A DNA stretch of 56,979 nt from Bacteroidales bacterium (lineage in GTDB: Bacteria > Bacteroidota > Bacteroidia > Bacteroidales > Muribaculaceae), in contig JAJBUH010000107.1 of NCBI GenBank assembly GCA_020860445.1, positions 1-56,979 of the forward strand. The letters are read 5' to 3'. Below, one piece after another: positions 41,623 to 52,100 of the stretch (positions are counted from its first letter, which is position 1; every line of letters starts with the position of its first letter). Below the pieces are notes generated by a model, which ran no database searches, was not told the DNA's origin, and saw only the letters and a program-made list of their open reading frames with translations. A program made the translations under genes and the position numbers.

Positions 41623-42726
41623 ATGAAAGAAGAACTGAATGAAATAGCAGGAAAATTTCAACTATCAGCAGAGGTGACTTCTGTTAAGCCTCTCGGGGAT
41701 GGCTTCATCAATGACACATTCATAGTGAAGACTCTGGGGAATGCCCCAGATTACATCTTGCAGCGAAAGAACAAGACCATCTTCCCGAATGTGTCAGCAA
41801 TGATGGACAACATCAACAGAGTGACCAATCACATTCGCCGCCATATAGTGGAGGCTGGAGGAGACCCGATGCGTGAAGTAATGACAGTAGTACCCACAAA
41901 AGACGACAAACTGTGCTATGAAGACACCAATGGCGACTTTTGGGCAACGACTGTGTTCATACCAAATACTATAGCCTATAACAAGGCGGATACCCCAGAA
42001 CTCGCTCGTAAGGGAGGACAAGGCATAGGTCGGTTCCAAGCTCAGCTGGCAGATTTTCACCAGCCATTGGCTGAGACTATCAAGGGTTTCCACAACATAC
42101 GCTATCGTTTCCAACAATGGGATGAGGCAATAAAGCGAGATGCCGCCAACCGCGTTAAGGACCTTGGTGAGGAAATCTCATGGATAGAGAATCGCCGAGA
42201 GAAAATGCTTGACTTTTGGAAGCTGGTCGAGAATGGAACTATTCCCACCCGTGTTACCCACAATGACACAAAGATTAATAACATACTCTTTGATAAGAGT
42301 GGTGAGGTGCTATGCGCCATAGACCTCGATACTGTAATGGCTTCGACAAGCCTCAATGACTTTGGAGATGCTATACGCTCGTATTGTAACACTGGCGACG
42401 AGGATGATCAAAATCTGTCGAATGTGTCTATGTCAATGCCCATGTTTGAGGCTTATGCTGATGGATATTTATCGGAGCGAGCCACGCAACTCATACAGCC
42501 TGAACTTGACTGGCTTGCCTTCTCAGCTCTATATATTACTTACGAGCAAGTATTACGCTTCTTGATGGACTACATCGATGGTGACAAATACTACAAAATC
42601 AAATACCCAGAACATAACCTGGTGCGCACTCGCGCACAAGAACGTCTGCTTGAGGACATGGAAGCCAAATATCCTCAGATGCAGAGTGCAATAGCCAACA
42701 TCTCCAAAAAGTACAGAAACGAGTGA
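41623..42726 (+). CDS. N-acetylhexosamine 1-kinase-like phosphotransferase
   Basis: A 367-residue cytoplasmic aminoglycoside-phosphotransferase-fold kinase. The start at 41623 (MKEELNEIAGKFQ) is preferred; an in-frame start at 41599 lies in the terminator. It has 'LGDGFINDTFIV' as the glycine-rich loop region, 'YILQRKNKTIFPNV' with the ATP-binding Lys, the catalytic loop 'RVTHNDTKINNILFD' (HxDxxxxN) and 'CAIDLDTVM' with the metal Asp. This set matches NahK-like enzymes that phosphorylate GlcNAc/GalNAc at C1 using ATP. In this PUL it would prime N-acetylhexosamines released by GH20, GH123 and GH109. Confidence 0.88.
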   Translation: MKEELNEIAGKFQLSAEVTSVKPLGDGFINDTFIVKTLGNAPDYILQRKNKTIFPNVSAMMDNINRVTNHIRRHIVEAGGDPMREVMTVVPTKDDKLCYEDTNGDFWATTVFIPNTIAYNKADTPELARKGGQGIGRFQAQLADFHQPLAETIKGFHNIRYRFQQWDEAIKRDAANRVKDLGEEISWIENRREKMLDFWKLVENGTIPTRVTHNDTKINNILFDKSGEVLCAIDLDTVMASTSLNDFGDAIRSYCNTGDEDDQNLSNVSMSMPMFEAYADGYLSERATQLIQPELDWLAFSALYITYEQVLRFLMDYIDGDKYYKIKYPEHNLVRTRAQERLLEDMEAKYPQMQSAIANISKKYRNE

Positions 42727-42757
42727 TTGGAGGTTCTCCCATTTCGATAGATATAGT

Positions 42758-42785
42758 AAGAGGCAGCCTTTTTAGACTGCCTCTT
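42758..42785. terminator. bidirectional stem-loop between convergent kinase and GH20 genes
   Basis: AAGAGGCAG (42758-42766) pairs perfectly with CTGCCTCTT (42777-42785). It lies 31 nt past the kinase stop and 43 nt past the GH20 stop on the other strand, so it can serve both convergent genes. Confidence 0.75.
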
Positions 42786-42827
42786 GTTACACCTAAAATA
42801 ACTATCCTTTATAGAATTGTAGACACG

Positions 42828-44903
42828 TTATTTAGTTTGTGTTTCGAACCATTGATTTAGAGCATTAATCATTGCTAACTCATATAGATACATCCAACTG
42901 CTATCTGGGGTTAAGGCTGCCAAATGATGGTGATGGTTCATATCGGCGATATAGCCGGCAGGGTTTTCCATAAAGCGAGTACGTGAGTAGACGCTTTCAA
43001 GATTTTGTCTCATATCCTTAAATTGAGCAATCACATTCTGGATGTCTTTGATAGCCTCATGGCGTTGAGCTCTATCTGTTGACAAGTCATATTTTTCTAA
43101 GGCAGCCAGGAGAGTAACAGGATAGTGGAATAGTTGATTGTTTTGCTCATATATTTCAAGTGTGTATCTGTTACGCAAGGCGTTTTCTTGAGCATGCTTA
43201 ATTTTTGATTGAGTAAGTGGATATCTGACTTCTTCCATTCTAACTGAATCGAGTTTTGCAGCATACTTTTTGCACCATTCGCCAGGCTGCTTGGGGTCAG
43301 GAAGATCCATAAGCTTGAAGTCGACTACTTGCCATGCTGGATTGCGGCGTCCTTCAACGATAAGAGCCGTATCAAAGAATTTTGCTGAGGCTTCGAGATC
43401 TTCTATGAAGTCAGTCTCAGAAGGCCCTAACCCATACTCTCTCTGCGCATGTGCCTTTTTGAAATCCTCTTCAGAACGAACCGATGGATTCCAGGACCAT
43501 TCTCCCAAAGCGGCATAGCCGCGCGTGAAAGTCTCGGTATGAGGTGAACCATCGTCCCAAGCTGTAGCAAAGATGCCTTCCAGACCGTATTCTACTGCCA
43601 TGTTGCAGAAGTTACGAATATGGGTAGTTTTAGACCCATGGCGAGGCATAAAGGGACTGCCTCCGTCAGAAGCAGCAGTAGCACCCATAACCTTTAAATC
43701 TTTATGGGCATACCAGTCCATAATCTTGCGATGTGCTAAGTAATCAGGATCGTCATATAACCATCTCATATATACGCAATCCTTAGGGAAAAGGTCGATG
43801 GCTTTATCAAGCTTAGTGGTGCTCCAATAGCGCTCAACCTCCTGATCAGAGAGACCGCCATGCAACACCCACCACAAATCGGCGTATTTAAATGGCATAT
43901 CGTCCCAGAAGATTGGAATTCTGTCGTGAGCCTTAGCCCAATCACAAATGCGACCGAGCCACATCATTTGCAGTTCAAAAGGTGTTTTGCCTGTTGCTTT
44001 GCACCTTTCATCAATGCCGATGGCGGAGATTTCATCACCTCCGATATGGAGGTACTTGCCATAAGGCATAGCCTCTAACGCATCTTTGTACAAGTCAAAT
44101 TGCAAGTCATAATAGCGAGGGTCGCTGGGGCAAAATTCCCAATCACTTTTAGGATTTTCTCTGAGTTCCCAATGATGCTTAAGAATAAATCCTGCATGAC
44201 CCAAACCTTGCACTAAGGGATTGATATCAATGTTTCTGTCTTTGGCGTAACGGCTAAGAGCCAACATCTCTTGCTTGCTGATAGCATTTGGAGCCGAGCA
44301 TTCTGGTCTGCGCTCATATTGCAACTTGTCTTCGACCTCCCAAATCACTGCATTTATTTTCCATTGAGCCAAGCGGTCAATAAGAGTGTAATAGGCATCC
44401 ATGCGGTCGAGATGATGCTTAGTGTCAAAATGCACAGCTCGGAAATCAATCTCGGGGTAATCTGTGATGACCATAGGGGGAATAGCCTTACTGGTCTCTT
44501 GGCTTTGAGTTATCAATTGGTCAAGAGTGATACAACCATACATAAGGCCAGCTTGAGAGCGTGATTTTATATCGGCTCCTTTCCCATTTATTGTCAAGAT
44601 ATATCCTTCAGATGATTGTGGAGTTGAGAGGGTATCAATACTTAGAGAGATACCAATACCTTTACGCTTTGAGCGAGGAAGGCGATCGAGATTGCCAAAA
44701 AGTATAGGCATCTCACAGTCATTGGCTATGATATAACTAAAATCAGAGCCGTTTACCTTAGCACCACCTTGGGCCTGTATTTGTTGCGGAGTAGGCAGGA
44801 GTGCCCAATCGTCAGCTATTGTAGAAGCCGAAGCGGGTAGGAGAGTCCATAAACCTATTGTCAGGAGGGCTATACGTTTTATCAATCTTTTCATATTAGG
44901 CAT
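42828..44903 (-). CDS. beta-N-acetylhexosaminidase, glycoside hydrolase family 20
   Basis: A 691-residue secreted GH20 enzyme removing terminal beta-linked GlcNAc or GalNAc. Either Met at 44903 or 44894 gives a signal peptide (KRLIKRIALLTIGLWTLLPASASA-like). The N-terminal GH20b domain runs to about residue 150, then the barrel starts at 'YPEIDFRAVHFDTKHHLDRMDAYYTLIDRLAQWKINAVIWEVEDKLQYE'. The catalytic pair is in 'YLHIGGDEISAIG' (Asp 290, Glu 291), which works by substrate assistance from the acetamido group. It has an extended C-terminal helical region. It is the last gene of the SusC-SusD-SGBP-GH123-GH20 operon, 3 nt after GH123. Confidence 0.94.
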   Translation of the reverse strand: MPNMKRLIKRIALLTIGLWTLLPASASTIADDWALLPTPQQIQAQGGAKVNGSDFSYIIANDCEMPILFGNLDRLPRSKRKGIGISLSIDTLSTPQSSEGYILTINGKGADIKSRSQAGLMYGCITLDQLITQSQETSKAIPPMVITDYPEIDFRAVHFDTKHHLDRMDAYYTLIDRLAQWKINAVIWEVEDKLQYERRPECSAPNAISKQEMLALSRYAKDRNIDINPLVQGLGHAGFILKHHWELRENPKSDWEFCPSDPRYYDLQFDLYKDALEAMPYGKYLHIGGDEISAIGIDERCKATGKTPFELQMMWLGRICDWAKAHDRIPIFWDDMPFKYADLWWVLHGGLSDQEVERYWSTTKLDKAIDLFPKDCVYMRWLYDDPDYLAHRKIMDWYAHKDLKVMGATAASDGGSPFMPRHGSKTTHIRNFCNMAVEYGLEGIFATAWDDGSPHTETFTRGYAALGEWSWNPSVRSEEDFKKAHAQREYGLGPSETDFIEDLEASAKFFDTALIVEGRRNPAWQVVDFKLMDLPDPKQPGEWCKKYAAKLDSVRMEEVRYPLTQSKIKHAQENALRNRYTLEIYEQNNQLFHYPVTLLAALEKYDLSTDRAQRHEAIKDIQNVIAQFKDMRQNLESVYSRTRFMENPAGYIADMNHHHHLAALTPDSSWMYLYELAMINALNQWFETQTK

Positions 44904-44906
44904 CCT

Positions 44907-46580
44907 TTATTTGACTGACAATTGCTTTAGCTTTTCTTGGGCTGAGAGTACATTTGCCTTAGCGTTGGTGCCATTAGTATCAGCAAAGAGACTAATAACA
45001 TCTTGCATCTTGACAGTACCGATGATTTTGGCCTTTTCATAATCCTGTATACCCTCTCTGAGCATCTCAAATCGTATGCTGGATACTGGCTTTGCGTCTG
45101 CTCCATTGCCTGTACGATAAATCATATTGAAATCTCCAGCTGAATTGGTCCCATCTCTTACATCAGTCGGATCACTCTTAGTCCAATAATCAAAAGCCCA
45201 CCGAGTATAACCATTGAAACCTTTAGCCAAAGCATGCCAAGCCATCCACGTCATTTCCGCAGTTTCGGTTTCCAAGGTCACATAATTATTGGGATGACTT
45301 TGAGAACAACTGGTATAGAAGGTGGCTTTTGTATTGTTGGTCGCAGTCCTATCGTATCCGATGATAGTACTGTAGTCATACAATTTGCGTTCCAATGCAG
45401 TATTCAGTTCACGACCAGCATATCCGATTTTCCATTTGGAGTTGTTAGAGTTGATGAGATTGACGATTTTCTCTAAATCCTCTTCAAGGTTTTCATCCAT
45501 ATAGATGACGGCCTTATCCATCCACCCTTTCTGTATAAGGTGTGAAGCAAAGTCATCAAGGAAATAACTCCATATCTCTGTATATTCATCGGCCCCAATA
45601 GCTATATTCTTATAGGTATAAATTCCTCGGTTCTCATCTTGATAACCGATTGAGTTGTACCATCCGCCTAAAGAGAAACAGTTGATCTGTTGATCGATAC
45701 CCAGACTTTGCATAAACTCAACGTATGAATCAAAGTTGGAGTAATCAAATTTCCATTCCCCATCCTTGGTAAGAGTCCAATCAATCATAGTTTGGCCCTT
45801 ATTGAAAGTACCGTCTTTGATGTACGTTGTGATTGACTTTTGCCCTGCTTCACTCAATAATTCATAGAATGGGCTAACCATTGAGTAGTAAGCTGTAGAA
45901 AAAGGCTCGACACCTCCAAGACTGGCCAGTTGGAATGGGAATTGCCATAGATCGAGGTTGAATTTCCATTCAGATTGATCTGGTAATTCCCTATTGACCA
46001 CAACAAAGCTAAGGTCAAACATCATCAAGCAATTAGCACCTTGATCAACAGAGAGGGTACCCGCATAGCGTCCGGCAGGGATACCCTTGGGGATGTTGAC
46101 AGTTATCCATATCTTTAATGGGTCAGTAGTTGAGACAGAGGAAACCACATTTTCAGAGAGGGCATCGCCAATGTAAATGTCACTGCGATTTTCTTGGTAT
46201 CCGCAAGTCAATGCTTGAGCATCCCCCATCACGTAATCGATAAAGCGCAGAGATACATTCTCAGATGGGATTATGTTTTCTCCATTGGTTATATCGCTGA
46301 CTTCGTATGAGAGGCCTGACACGCTTTCTTGGCTTGTCCAAAGCATTATTTGCTGATGGACTCGCTCATTGGTCCAAACAGTATCGTTCCACTCGGTGGT
46401 AACAGTGCCTTGATAGGACTCACCTTTGGAAAAACGCGAAAATTTTCCTACAAAGGAGCCCAGGAGCTCGCCATCAGTGATAACGGGCTCTTGGGGCAGT
46501 GTGTTTTCATTGTGGTCGTGGCATGAAAACAAAACCGACGACAAGGCAATGAAGCTGATATAAATGTGTGATTTCATCAT
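44907..46580 (-). CDS. GH123/DUF4091-type beta-N-acetylgalactosaminidase-like lipoprotein
   Basis: A 557-residue surface-type lipoprotein (signal 'FIALSSVLFSCHDHNENT', Cys about 20, followed by acidic residues as in Bacteroidetes surface-export signals). It has an N-terminal beta-sandwich (about 35-200, 'NIPKGIPAGRYAGTLSV') and a C-terminal barrel 'WKFNLDLWQFPFQLA'. The adjacent Asp-Glu pair in 'AVIYMDENLEED' (Asp 362, Glu 363) matches the catalytic pair of GH123, which removes beta-linked GalNAc, known from glycosphingolipids. 'WMAWHALAKGFNGYTRWAFDYW' is the family C-terminal motif. Its ATG overlaps the upstream stop (TAATG). The substrate in this PUL, a GalNAc-capped host glycan, is inferred. 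Confidence 0.85.
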   Translation of the reverse strand: MMKSHIYISFIALSSVLFSCHDHNENTLPQEPVITDGELLGSFVGKFSRFSKGESYQGTVTTEWNDTVWTNERVHQQIMLWTSQESVSGLSYEVSDITNGENIIPSENVSLRFIDYVMGDAQALTCGYQENRSDIYIGDALSENVVSSVSTTDPLKIWITVNIPKGIPAGRYAGTLSVDQGANCLMMFDLSFVVVNRELPDQSEWKFNLDLWQFPFQLASLGGVEPFSTAYYSMVSPFYELLSEAGQKSITTYIKDGTFNKGQTMIDWTLTKDGEWKFDYSNFDSYVEFMQSLGIDQQINCFSLGGWYNSIGYQDENRGIYTYKNIAIGADEYTEIWSYFLDDFASHLIQKGWMDKAVIYMDENLEEDLEKIVNLINSNNSKWKIGYAGRELNTALERKLYDYSTIIGYDRTATNNTKATFYTSCSQSHPNNYVTLETETAEMTWMAWHALAKGFNGYTRWAFDYWTKSDPTDVRDGTNSAGDFNMIYRTGNGADAKPVSSIRFEMLREGIQDYEKAKIIGTVKMQDVISLFADTNGTNAKANVLSAQEKLKQLSVK

Positions 46581-47635
46581 TAATTCTGAGTCAAGCTATA
46601 GGTATAATAGGGAGGATTGGAAAGATCAAGTACAATTGTATATTGTCCGGCCTGTGCGATTTCAATCTCGTCTCCACCACTGGCTATGTCACTGATGCCA
46701 GAAGAGAGACCCAGATTGAAGGTGGGATTGCCAAAAGTAACTGGAGTAGTCTCAAACAGGAAGGAACCAGCTGAAAGATAAGTAGAGAGCGACCAGGTAC
46801 GGGTATCTGATGAGAAGGTCATAGGAGTGAGCGAGCCCACAGCGCTTCCAGACACGCACCATTGAGTCTCAGTCATATAAACCTCAAAAGTAGAACTGTT
46901 AAAGCTGATATGCCAAACCCCTGGAGAAACAATGTCAGGATTGTCATTGGTTACAGTCCAGTCATTCCAAGGGCCATCACAGGGATAATATCCAGTACCA
47001 GGGGTGCTTTTAGCTGTGCCTACCCAAGTGTAGTAAGAGAGGGCTGGCCAAGGACCGCCGTTGTAGTCATAATAGGTTTCCAAATCTGAAGTGATAAGGC
47101 CCACATTGTCCCAATTAGACATAGTCAAATCGACATATCCTTCATACCATTCATCATAAGTACCCGAGGCTATGGTTTGGGGATTATCCAAATCGAGATA
47201 GTAACGGTTGCCGTCGGCATCTTTGTCTGACGATTTTATGAAATAATAGTAGGGAGGAGGGTTAAAACTCATTTCCACACAATATTTATCTACTACTGAG
47301 CCATTACGATAGGCCGTGATAGCCAACATATTGTCCTCAAATGTCACTTCATCGCCAGCTTGAATGTCAGAAGTAAGGGTATTATCAGAGAAACTGAGTT
47401 GAACGATTGTTGCTGTACGGCTTGGGATCTTTACTGACAATAGGTAGGTATCGGAGAAAGTCCCATTGTCAGTCAATGATGGCAGGGCAGTGTAGTCTTC
47501 ACCATTGACCTCAATAATCAAGCCAGAAATTGGTGAGACCAGAGTAGGATTCTTAGGGAAATCATGATCAGAACAGCTTGTTGCCGCCAGCGTGAAGCTG
47601 GCGACCAACAAAGATGCTGCATATTTTAGTTTCAT
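46580..47635 (-). CDS. surface glycan-binding lipoprotein (SusE/SusF-position)
   Basis: A 351-residue lipoprotein with signal MKLKYAASLLVASFTLAATS and lipidated Cys before 'SDHDFPKN'. An Ig-like domain (about 35-120) is followed by tandem beta-modules rich in Trp/Tyr ('YYDYNGGPWPALSYYTWVG', 'YYPCDGPWNDWTVTND') and a last module ending 'AGQYTIVLDLSNPPYYTYSL', the SusE/SusF-type starch-binding-like ending. In the PUL it directly follows SusD, the usual place for the surface glycan-binding protein that recruits substrate. The ligand is unknown. It overlaps the GH123 start by 1 nt. Confidence 0.8.
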   Translation of the reverse strand: MKLKYAASLLVASFTLAATSCSDHDFPKNPTLVSPISGLIIEVNGEDYTALPSLTDNGTFSDTYLLSVKIPSRTATIVQLSFSDNTLTSDIQAGDEVTFEDNMLAITAYRNGSVVDKYCVEMSFNPPPYYYFIKSSDKDADGNRYYLDLDNPQTIASGTYDEWYEGYVDLTMSNWDNVGLITSDLETYYDYNGGPWPALSYYTWVGTAKSTPGTGYYPCDGPWNDWTVTNDNPDIVSPGVWHISFNSSTFEVYMTETQWCVSGSAVGSLTPMTFSSDTRTWSLSTYLSAGSFLFETTPVTFGNPTFNLGLSSGISDIASGGDEIEIAQAGQYTIVLDLSNPPYYTYSLTQN

Positions 47636-47656
47636 CTCTTCTTTTGTTTTTGAGGG

Positions 47657-49129
47657 TTAGTAACCTGGGTTTTGAGACACGCCAAGCATGATGGCTAATT
47701 GGTCAGTAGGCTTGGGCAAGAGATAGTTGTTGTCAGTTATGGTGATGTCAGGATAGTAAACCTTTATCACATCAGCGACTTTGTGGCGACGGCATAGGTC
47801 AAACCATCTGTTACATTCAAAGGCCAGTTCCCAATTACGCTCATCGAGCACTGCAGAATCAAAGGTATCTTTGGTCAAACCAGAGAGTGGATCGAGACCA
47901 GCTCGGCTGCGCACCTCATTGATGGCACTGTAGGCTGTGGCAGATGGTGAACCCTCGGCCATGTTTGCTGCCTCGGCATAAACTAAAAGCACATCTGCAT
48001 ATCTCAACAGACAGTAGAAACCATCTGCCAAGTTGGCTACGCTATTGCCATAGAAGCCTCCGGCTTTAGGGCCTCCGTCTCTGAGTTTTGCAACATAGGG
48101 CTCGGCTACATCAGCGTTTTTCCACGATGTGCCATCATTGAAAGTTAGATAGAAAGTGCCTTCGACACGAGAACCGTCGCCCTGTGGGAATGAGTTTAAG
48201 AAACGCTGATCAGAAGTCCAGTCTGCCCATCCGCCTTCGGCAGTAGGTCGTATGGCACGATTGATGTATCCTCCTGTGCCATTGTCGCTGCTCGAATAGA
48301 GAGTGAAAATGAACTCAGAATTGGAGTATCTGTTATCATAAAGCCAAAGATTGAGGAATGTATTCTCAAGGCTGAAGCCATTGGCGCTTTTGCCATCGGT
48401 CATTACCTCATAAGCTTTGTCACGTGCATCAGCATAATGCTCTGTCAGATACAGAGGGTATCCAGCCATTGACAGGTACACCTTAGCCAAAAGAGCCTTT
48501 GCAGCATATTTTGAAGGTTTGCCGTTTTGCGAGGGTACATTGGGGAGCAATGTCTCAGCTTCCAGAAGGTCTTCAACGATTTGAGCATACACCTCCTCAA
48601 TAGGGGATTGCTTCTCTTCGGCCGCATTTGACTGATTGTCCTCAGTGAGAACTGGGATTTCTCCAAACCATCTGACCATGTTGAAATAATTGAGAGCTCT
48701 TAAGAATCGGGCTTCACCAGCGATTGGCTCAAGGTCTTCGGCTGAAAGTTTGTCATTGTCACGAACCAGAGAAATCAGCGTGTTGCATGACGATATACTG
48801 GTATAAGAATTATTCCAGAGCACATCGGTGATTTCATCGGGATTGGCTACTGTTTGTACATTGGCGTATTCAAAGCCACGCCAACGCACTACGCAGTAGA
48901 CATTCACATCTTCCCCTCCTGCTGTGGCCACATAAGGAGCGTCGCTCCCATATATGGCGTAGAGGGGTGTATAGGCACCCGTAATAAAGCTGTTGAAGTC
49001 AGTAAGGGTGCCAAAGAACTTATCAGGAGTTGGTTGGCCTGTGAGGTCTTCGTCAAGGCTGACACATCCCACACAACCCAGAGCGACTCCAAGCCACAAG
49101 GCAGTTTTCTTTATAGTGTTGAGTTTCAT
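47657..49129 (-). CDS. SusD/RagB-family outer-membrane lipoprotein
   Basis: A 490-residue lipoprotein lid of the SusC channel. The lipobox is 'LGVALGCVGCVSLDEDLTG' (Cys about 22), and 'PTPDKFFGTLTDFNSFITGAYTPLYAIYG' is the typical SusD start. TPR-type helices are indicated by 'EDLEPIAGEARFLRALNYFNMVRWFGEIPVLTEDNQSN' and 'AAKALLAKVYLSMAGYPL'. The C-terminal 'RYADVLLVYAEAANMAEG...AINEVRSRAGL...LDERNWELAFECNRWFDLCR' is diagnostic. It binds glycans at the cell surface and passes them to SusC, whose gene ends 19 nt upstream. Confidence 0.97.
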   Translation of the reverse strand: MKLNTIKKTALWLGVALGCVGCVSLDEDLTGQPTPDKFFGTLTDFNSFITGAYTPLYAIYGSDAPYVATAGGEDVNVYCVVRWRGFEYANVQTVANPDEITDVLWNNSYTSISSCNTLISLVRDNDKLSAEDLEPIAGEARFLRALNYFNMVRWFGEIPVLTEDNQSNAAEEKQSPIEEVYAQIVEDLLEAETLLPNVPSQNGKPSKYAAKALLAKVYLSMAGYPLYLTEHYADARDKAYEVMTDGKSANGFSLENTFLNLWLYDNRYSNSEFIFTLYSSSDNGTGGYINRAIRPTAEGGWADWTSDQRFLNSFPQGDGSRVEGTFYLTFNDGTSWKNADVAEPYVAKLRDGGPKAGGFYGNSVANLADGFYCLLRYADVLLVYAEAANMAEGSPSATAYSAINEVRSRAGLDPLSGLTKDTFDSAVLDERNWELAFECNRWFDLCRRHKVADVIKVYYPDITITDNNYLLPKPTDQLAIMLGVSQNPGY

Positions 49130-49148
49130 GCTGTTGGATTGGAAAGAG

Positions 49149-52100
49149 TTAGAAAATTACATCAAGGCCAACCACCCAGCTCTTGTTAGAGGGGTAAATG
49201 CCACGGTCAATGCCTGCACCATAGGCATCAGAGCCCATGCTGGCTTCAGGGTCGTAACCTTTATAATTGGTGATTGTGAAAAGATTAGTCGCGCTGCCGT
49301 ACACACGGATTTTGTTAAACTTAATCTTTTTCAGAATCTTCTCGGGGAAGGTAAAGCCAAGGGTCAAGCTCTTAAGACGAAGATACGAGCCGTCTTCAAC
49401 CCAGCGAGAAGAGTTGACATACTCGATCGAGCTAAAAGCCGGAATGTTGGAGGGGTTGGTGCTTGTCCAATGGTTTGCAATCTCAGGACTGGTAGGGAAA
49501 GTAGAGCCTCCAGTGTAGGATTCACGTTTTACGCGATTCTGATTATACACATCATTACCGTAGACACCCTGGAAGAAGACATTCAAATCCAGACATTTGA
49601 AACGAATGGTGTTGTTGATGCCATAGGTGAACTTGGGTTGAGCATTTCCTATGATGCCAATATCATTGCTGTCGATAACGCCGTCATTGTTGAGGTCTAC
49701 ATATTTTGCATCGCCAGGTACTGCTCCGTAGAGAGCTGCCATGGATACCTCGTCTTGTTGCCATACTCCTGCATAAGTATAGCCAAGGAAGGTACCCATT
49801 GGTTGACCTACCATTTGCACATAAGAACCTACCAAACCAGGCATGTCGACTGTGCCAGAATTGATCAGGGTATCGCTAATGCCATCAAGTTCAAGGATTT
49901 TGTTGCGATTGATATCCATTGAATAATTGATGCTCCAAGTAAAATCTCTTGTATCTACAGGGATTCCACCAAGGGCAAATTCCCAACCTTTGTTTTGTAC
50001 AGACCCCACATTGGTCAAAACTGATTCTACACCAAGTGCAGTAGGCACAGCACGCCACATCAGCAAGTCGGTCGTTTTCTTATAATAATATTCAGCCGTG
50101 AAAGTAATGCGACTGTTGAAGAAACGAGTGTCAATGCCAACGTTTATCTCTTTGGTGCGTTCCCATTTGAGATTGTTGTTGGCTAATTGCGATATGGTAA
50201 GAGTGGGGTCGCCATTGGCATCAGTGCCGGGGGTGAATTTCATTTGAGATGAGTAGGCTGGAACTGCTGAGTTACCAACAGTACCATAGCTGCCTCTTAG
50301 CTTCAACTCATTAATCACTCTTCGGTAGGGATTCATAAATTCCTCAGAAGCGATATTCCAGCCAGCTGAGAAGGCTGTGAAATGATCCCATTTGTTGCCA
50401 TCTGCCAATTGGCTTGCGCCGTCATAGCGAATAGAAGCGGAGGCAAGATACCTATTCTTATAGGCATAATTCAATCGCCCCATAAATGACATCATAGATG
50501 ATGATGAGTATTCACACCAAGGTTTTTGGAGTACTGTGCCAAAATGTACTCCTTGATAACCCATGCCTACTGGTATGCCTTTTGCTGCAGCTTGCGTACT
50601 GTCATATTTGTCTTTCCATAGTTCGTATACAGCAGTGGCTTGGACGTGATGGCCAGAAAAGTCTTTGTCAAATGTAAGCATATTGGTGTTTTGAAGAGAC
50701 CAATACAAGCTTTGAGTCTTACTGCCAGCAATATCTTCTTCAGCGCCATTGTTGTAAACTTGGTTATCAAACCAGCCACTCATGACACTTTGCGACTTAT
50801 AGGCCAAAAGGGTGGAGAATCTCAACCAATCAGTAAATTTGTATTCAAGGTTTAAAGCGATATTGAATACTGACTTGTTCTGGTCTGAAACGATTTCTCG
50901 AGCCAAACCTACGGGATTGTACTCTGATACGGGACCGATGCCTCCACCAGGCTGTACATATAGGCCATCAGCATCATACACGGTCTTTGTGGGGGACCAT
51001 TGAAGAGCAGATACCAGCGCACCCTCAGTGTCACCCTTGTGGGATTTGCTGTAGAAGGCGAAAGAGTTGAGCGAAATGGTAAGCCCCTTCATTGCCTCAG
51101 CATGGAGGTTAGCGCGCATAGTGTACTCTTTGAAGTCAGAGTTGATGATTACGCCTTGCTTATCTGTCACACCTCCAGCAATGAAATAGGAAACACCCTT
51201 TTTCGAGCTGCTGATGCTGAGATTGTGCACTTGTGAAAAGGCATGTCGGAAAATTTCATCTTGCCAATTGGTGCCTTGGCCCAACTGTGCTATTTCGGAA
51301 GAAGTAAACAGAGGATTGAGGCCGTTCTCAATTTGAGCCTCATTCATCAAAGTAGCATAGTCATAAGCAGAAAGCGACTCGAGGGTCTTGCTCACACGGT
51401 CAAACGACACATAACCATTGTACTGTACCTGGGCTCGTTCAGATTTGCCAGCCTTGGTGGTCACAATGATTACTCCATTAGCGCCACGCGCACCATAAAT
51501 CGAGAGGGCTGCCGCATCCTTAAGTACCTCCATTGATTCGATTTGATTTGGATTGAGGCTGCCTATACTGGCATCCTGCACGCCATCGACGATGACCAGA
51601 GGATCGTTGCCATAAGTGAGCGAGTTGGAGCCGCGAATACGTATAAAGGTATTACCAGCAGGATCGCCACTTGCATTTTGCACTACCACACCTGCTACGC
51701 GTCCTTGTAGAGCTTCCATGGCACTTGCCGAGGGCATAGATTGCAGTTCGCTCGCCTTAACCGAGGATACAGATCCAGTGATGTCGCTTTTCTTCTGGAC
51801 ACCATAACCAACAATCACTACTTCATCCAGGAGTTTGGAATTCTCTGACATTCTGATGTCAATGTGATCTGAATTGGCAGTAATTTCCTTGGGATCATAA
51901 CCAACATAAGATACGATGATTTTTCCATTCTTTGGAACTCCAGGGAGAGTGTAATTGCCATCGAGATCGGTGCTAACACCTGTTTTGTGGCCTTTGAGTA
52001 TGACAGATGCGCCGATCAATGGTTCTCTTTCTTCGTCAAGCACTCGACCAGTTACAACCATTGTGCTCTCTTCTTTCTGAGGAGTCTGGGGTTTAGGAGT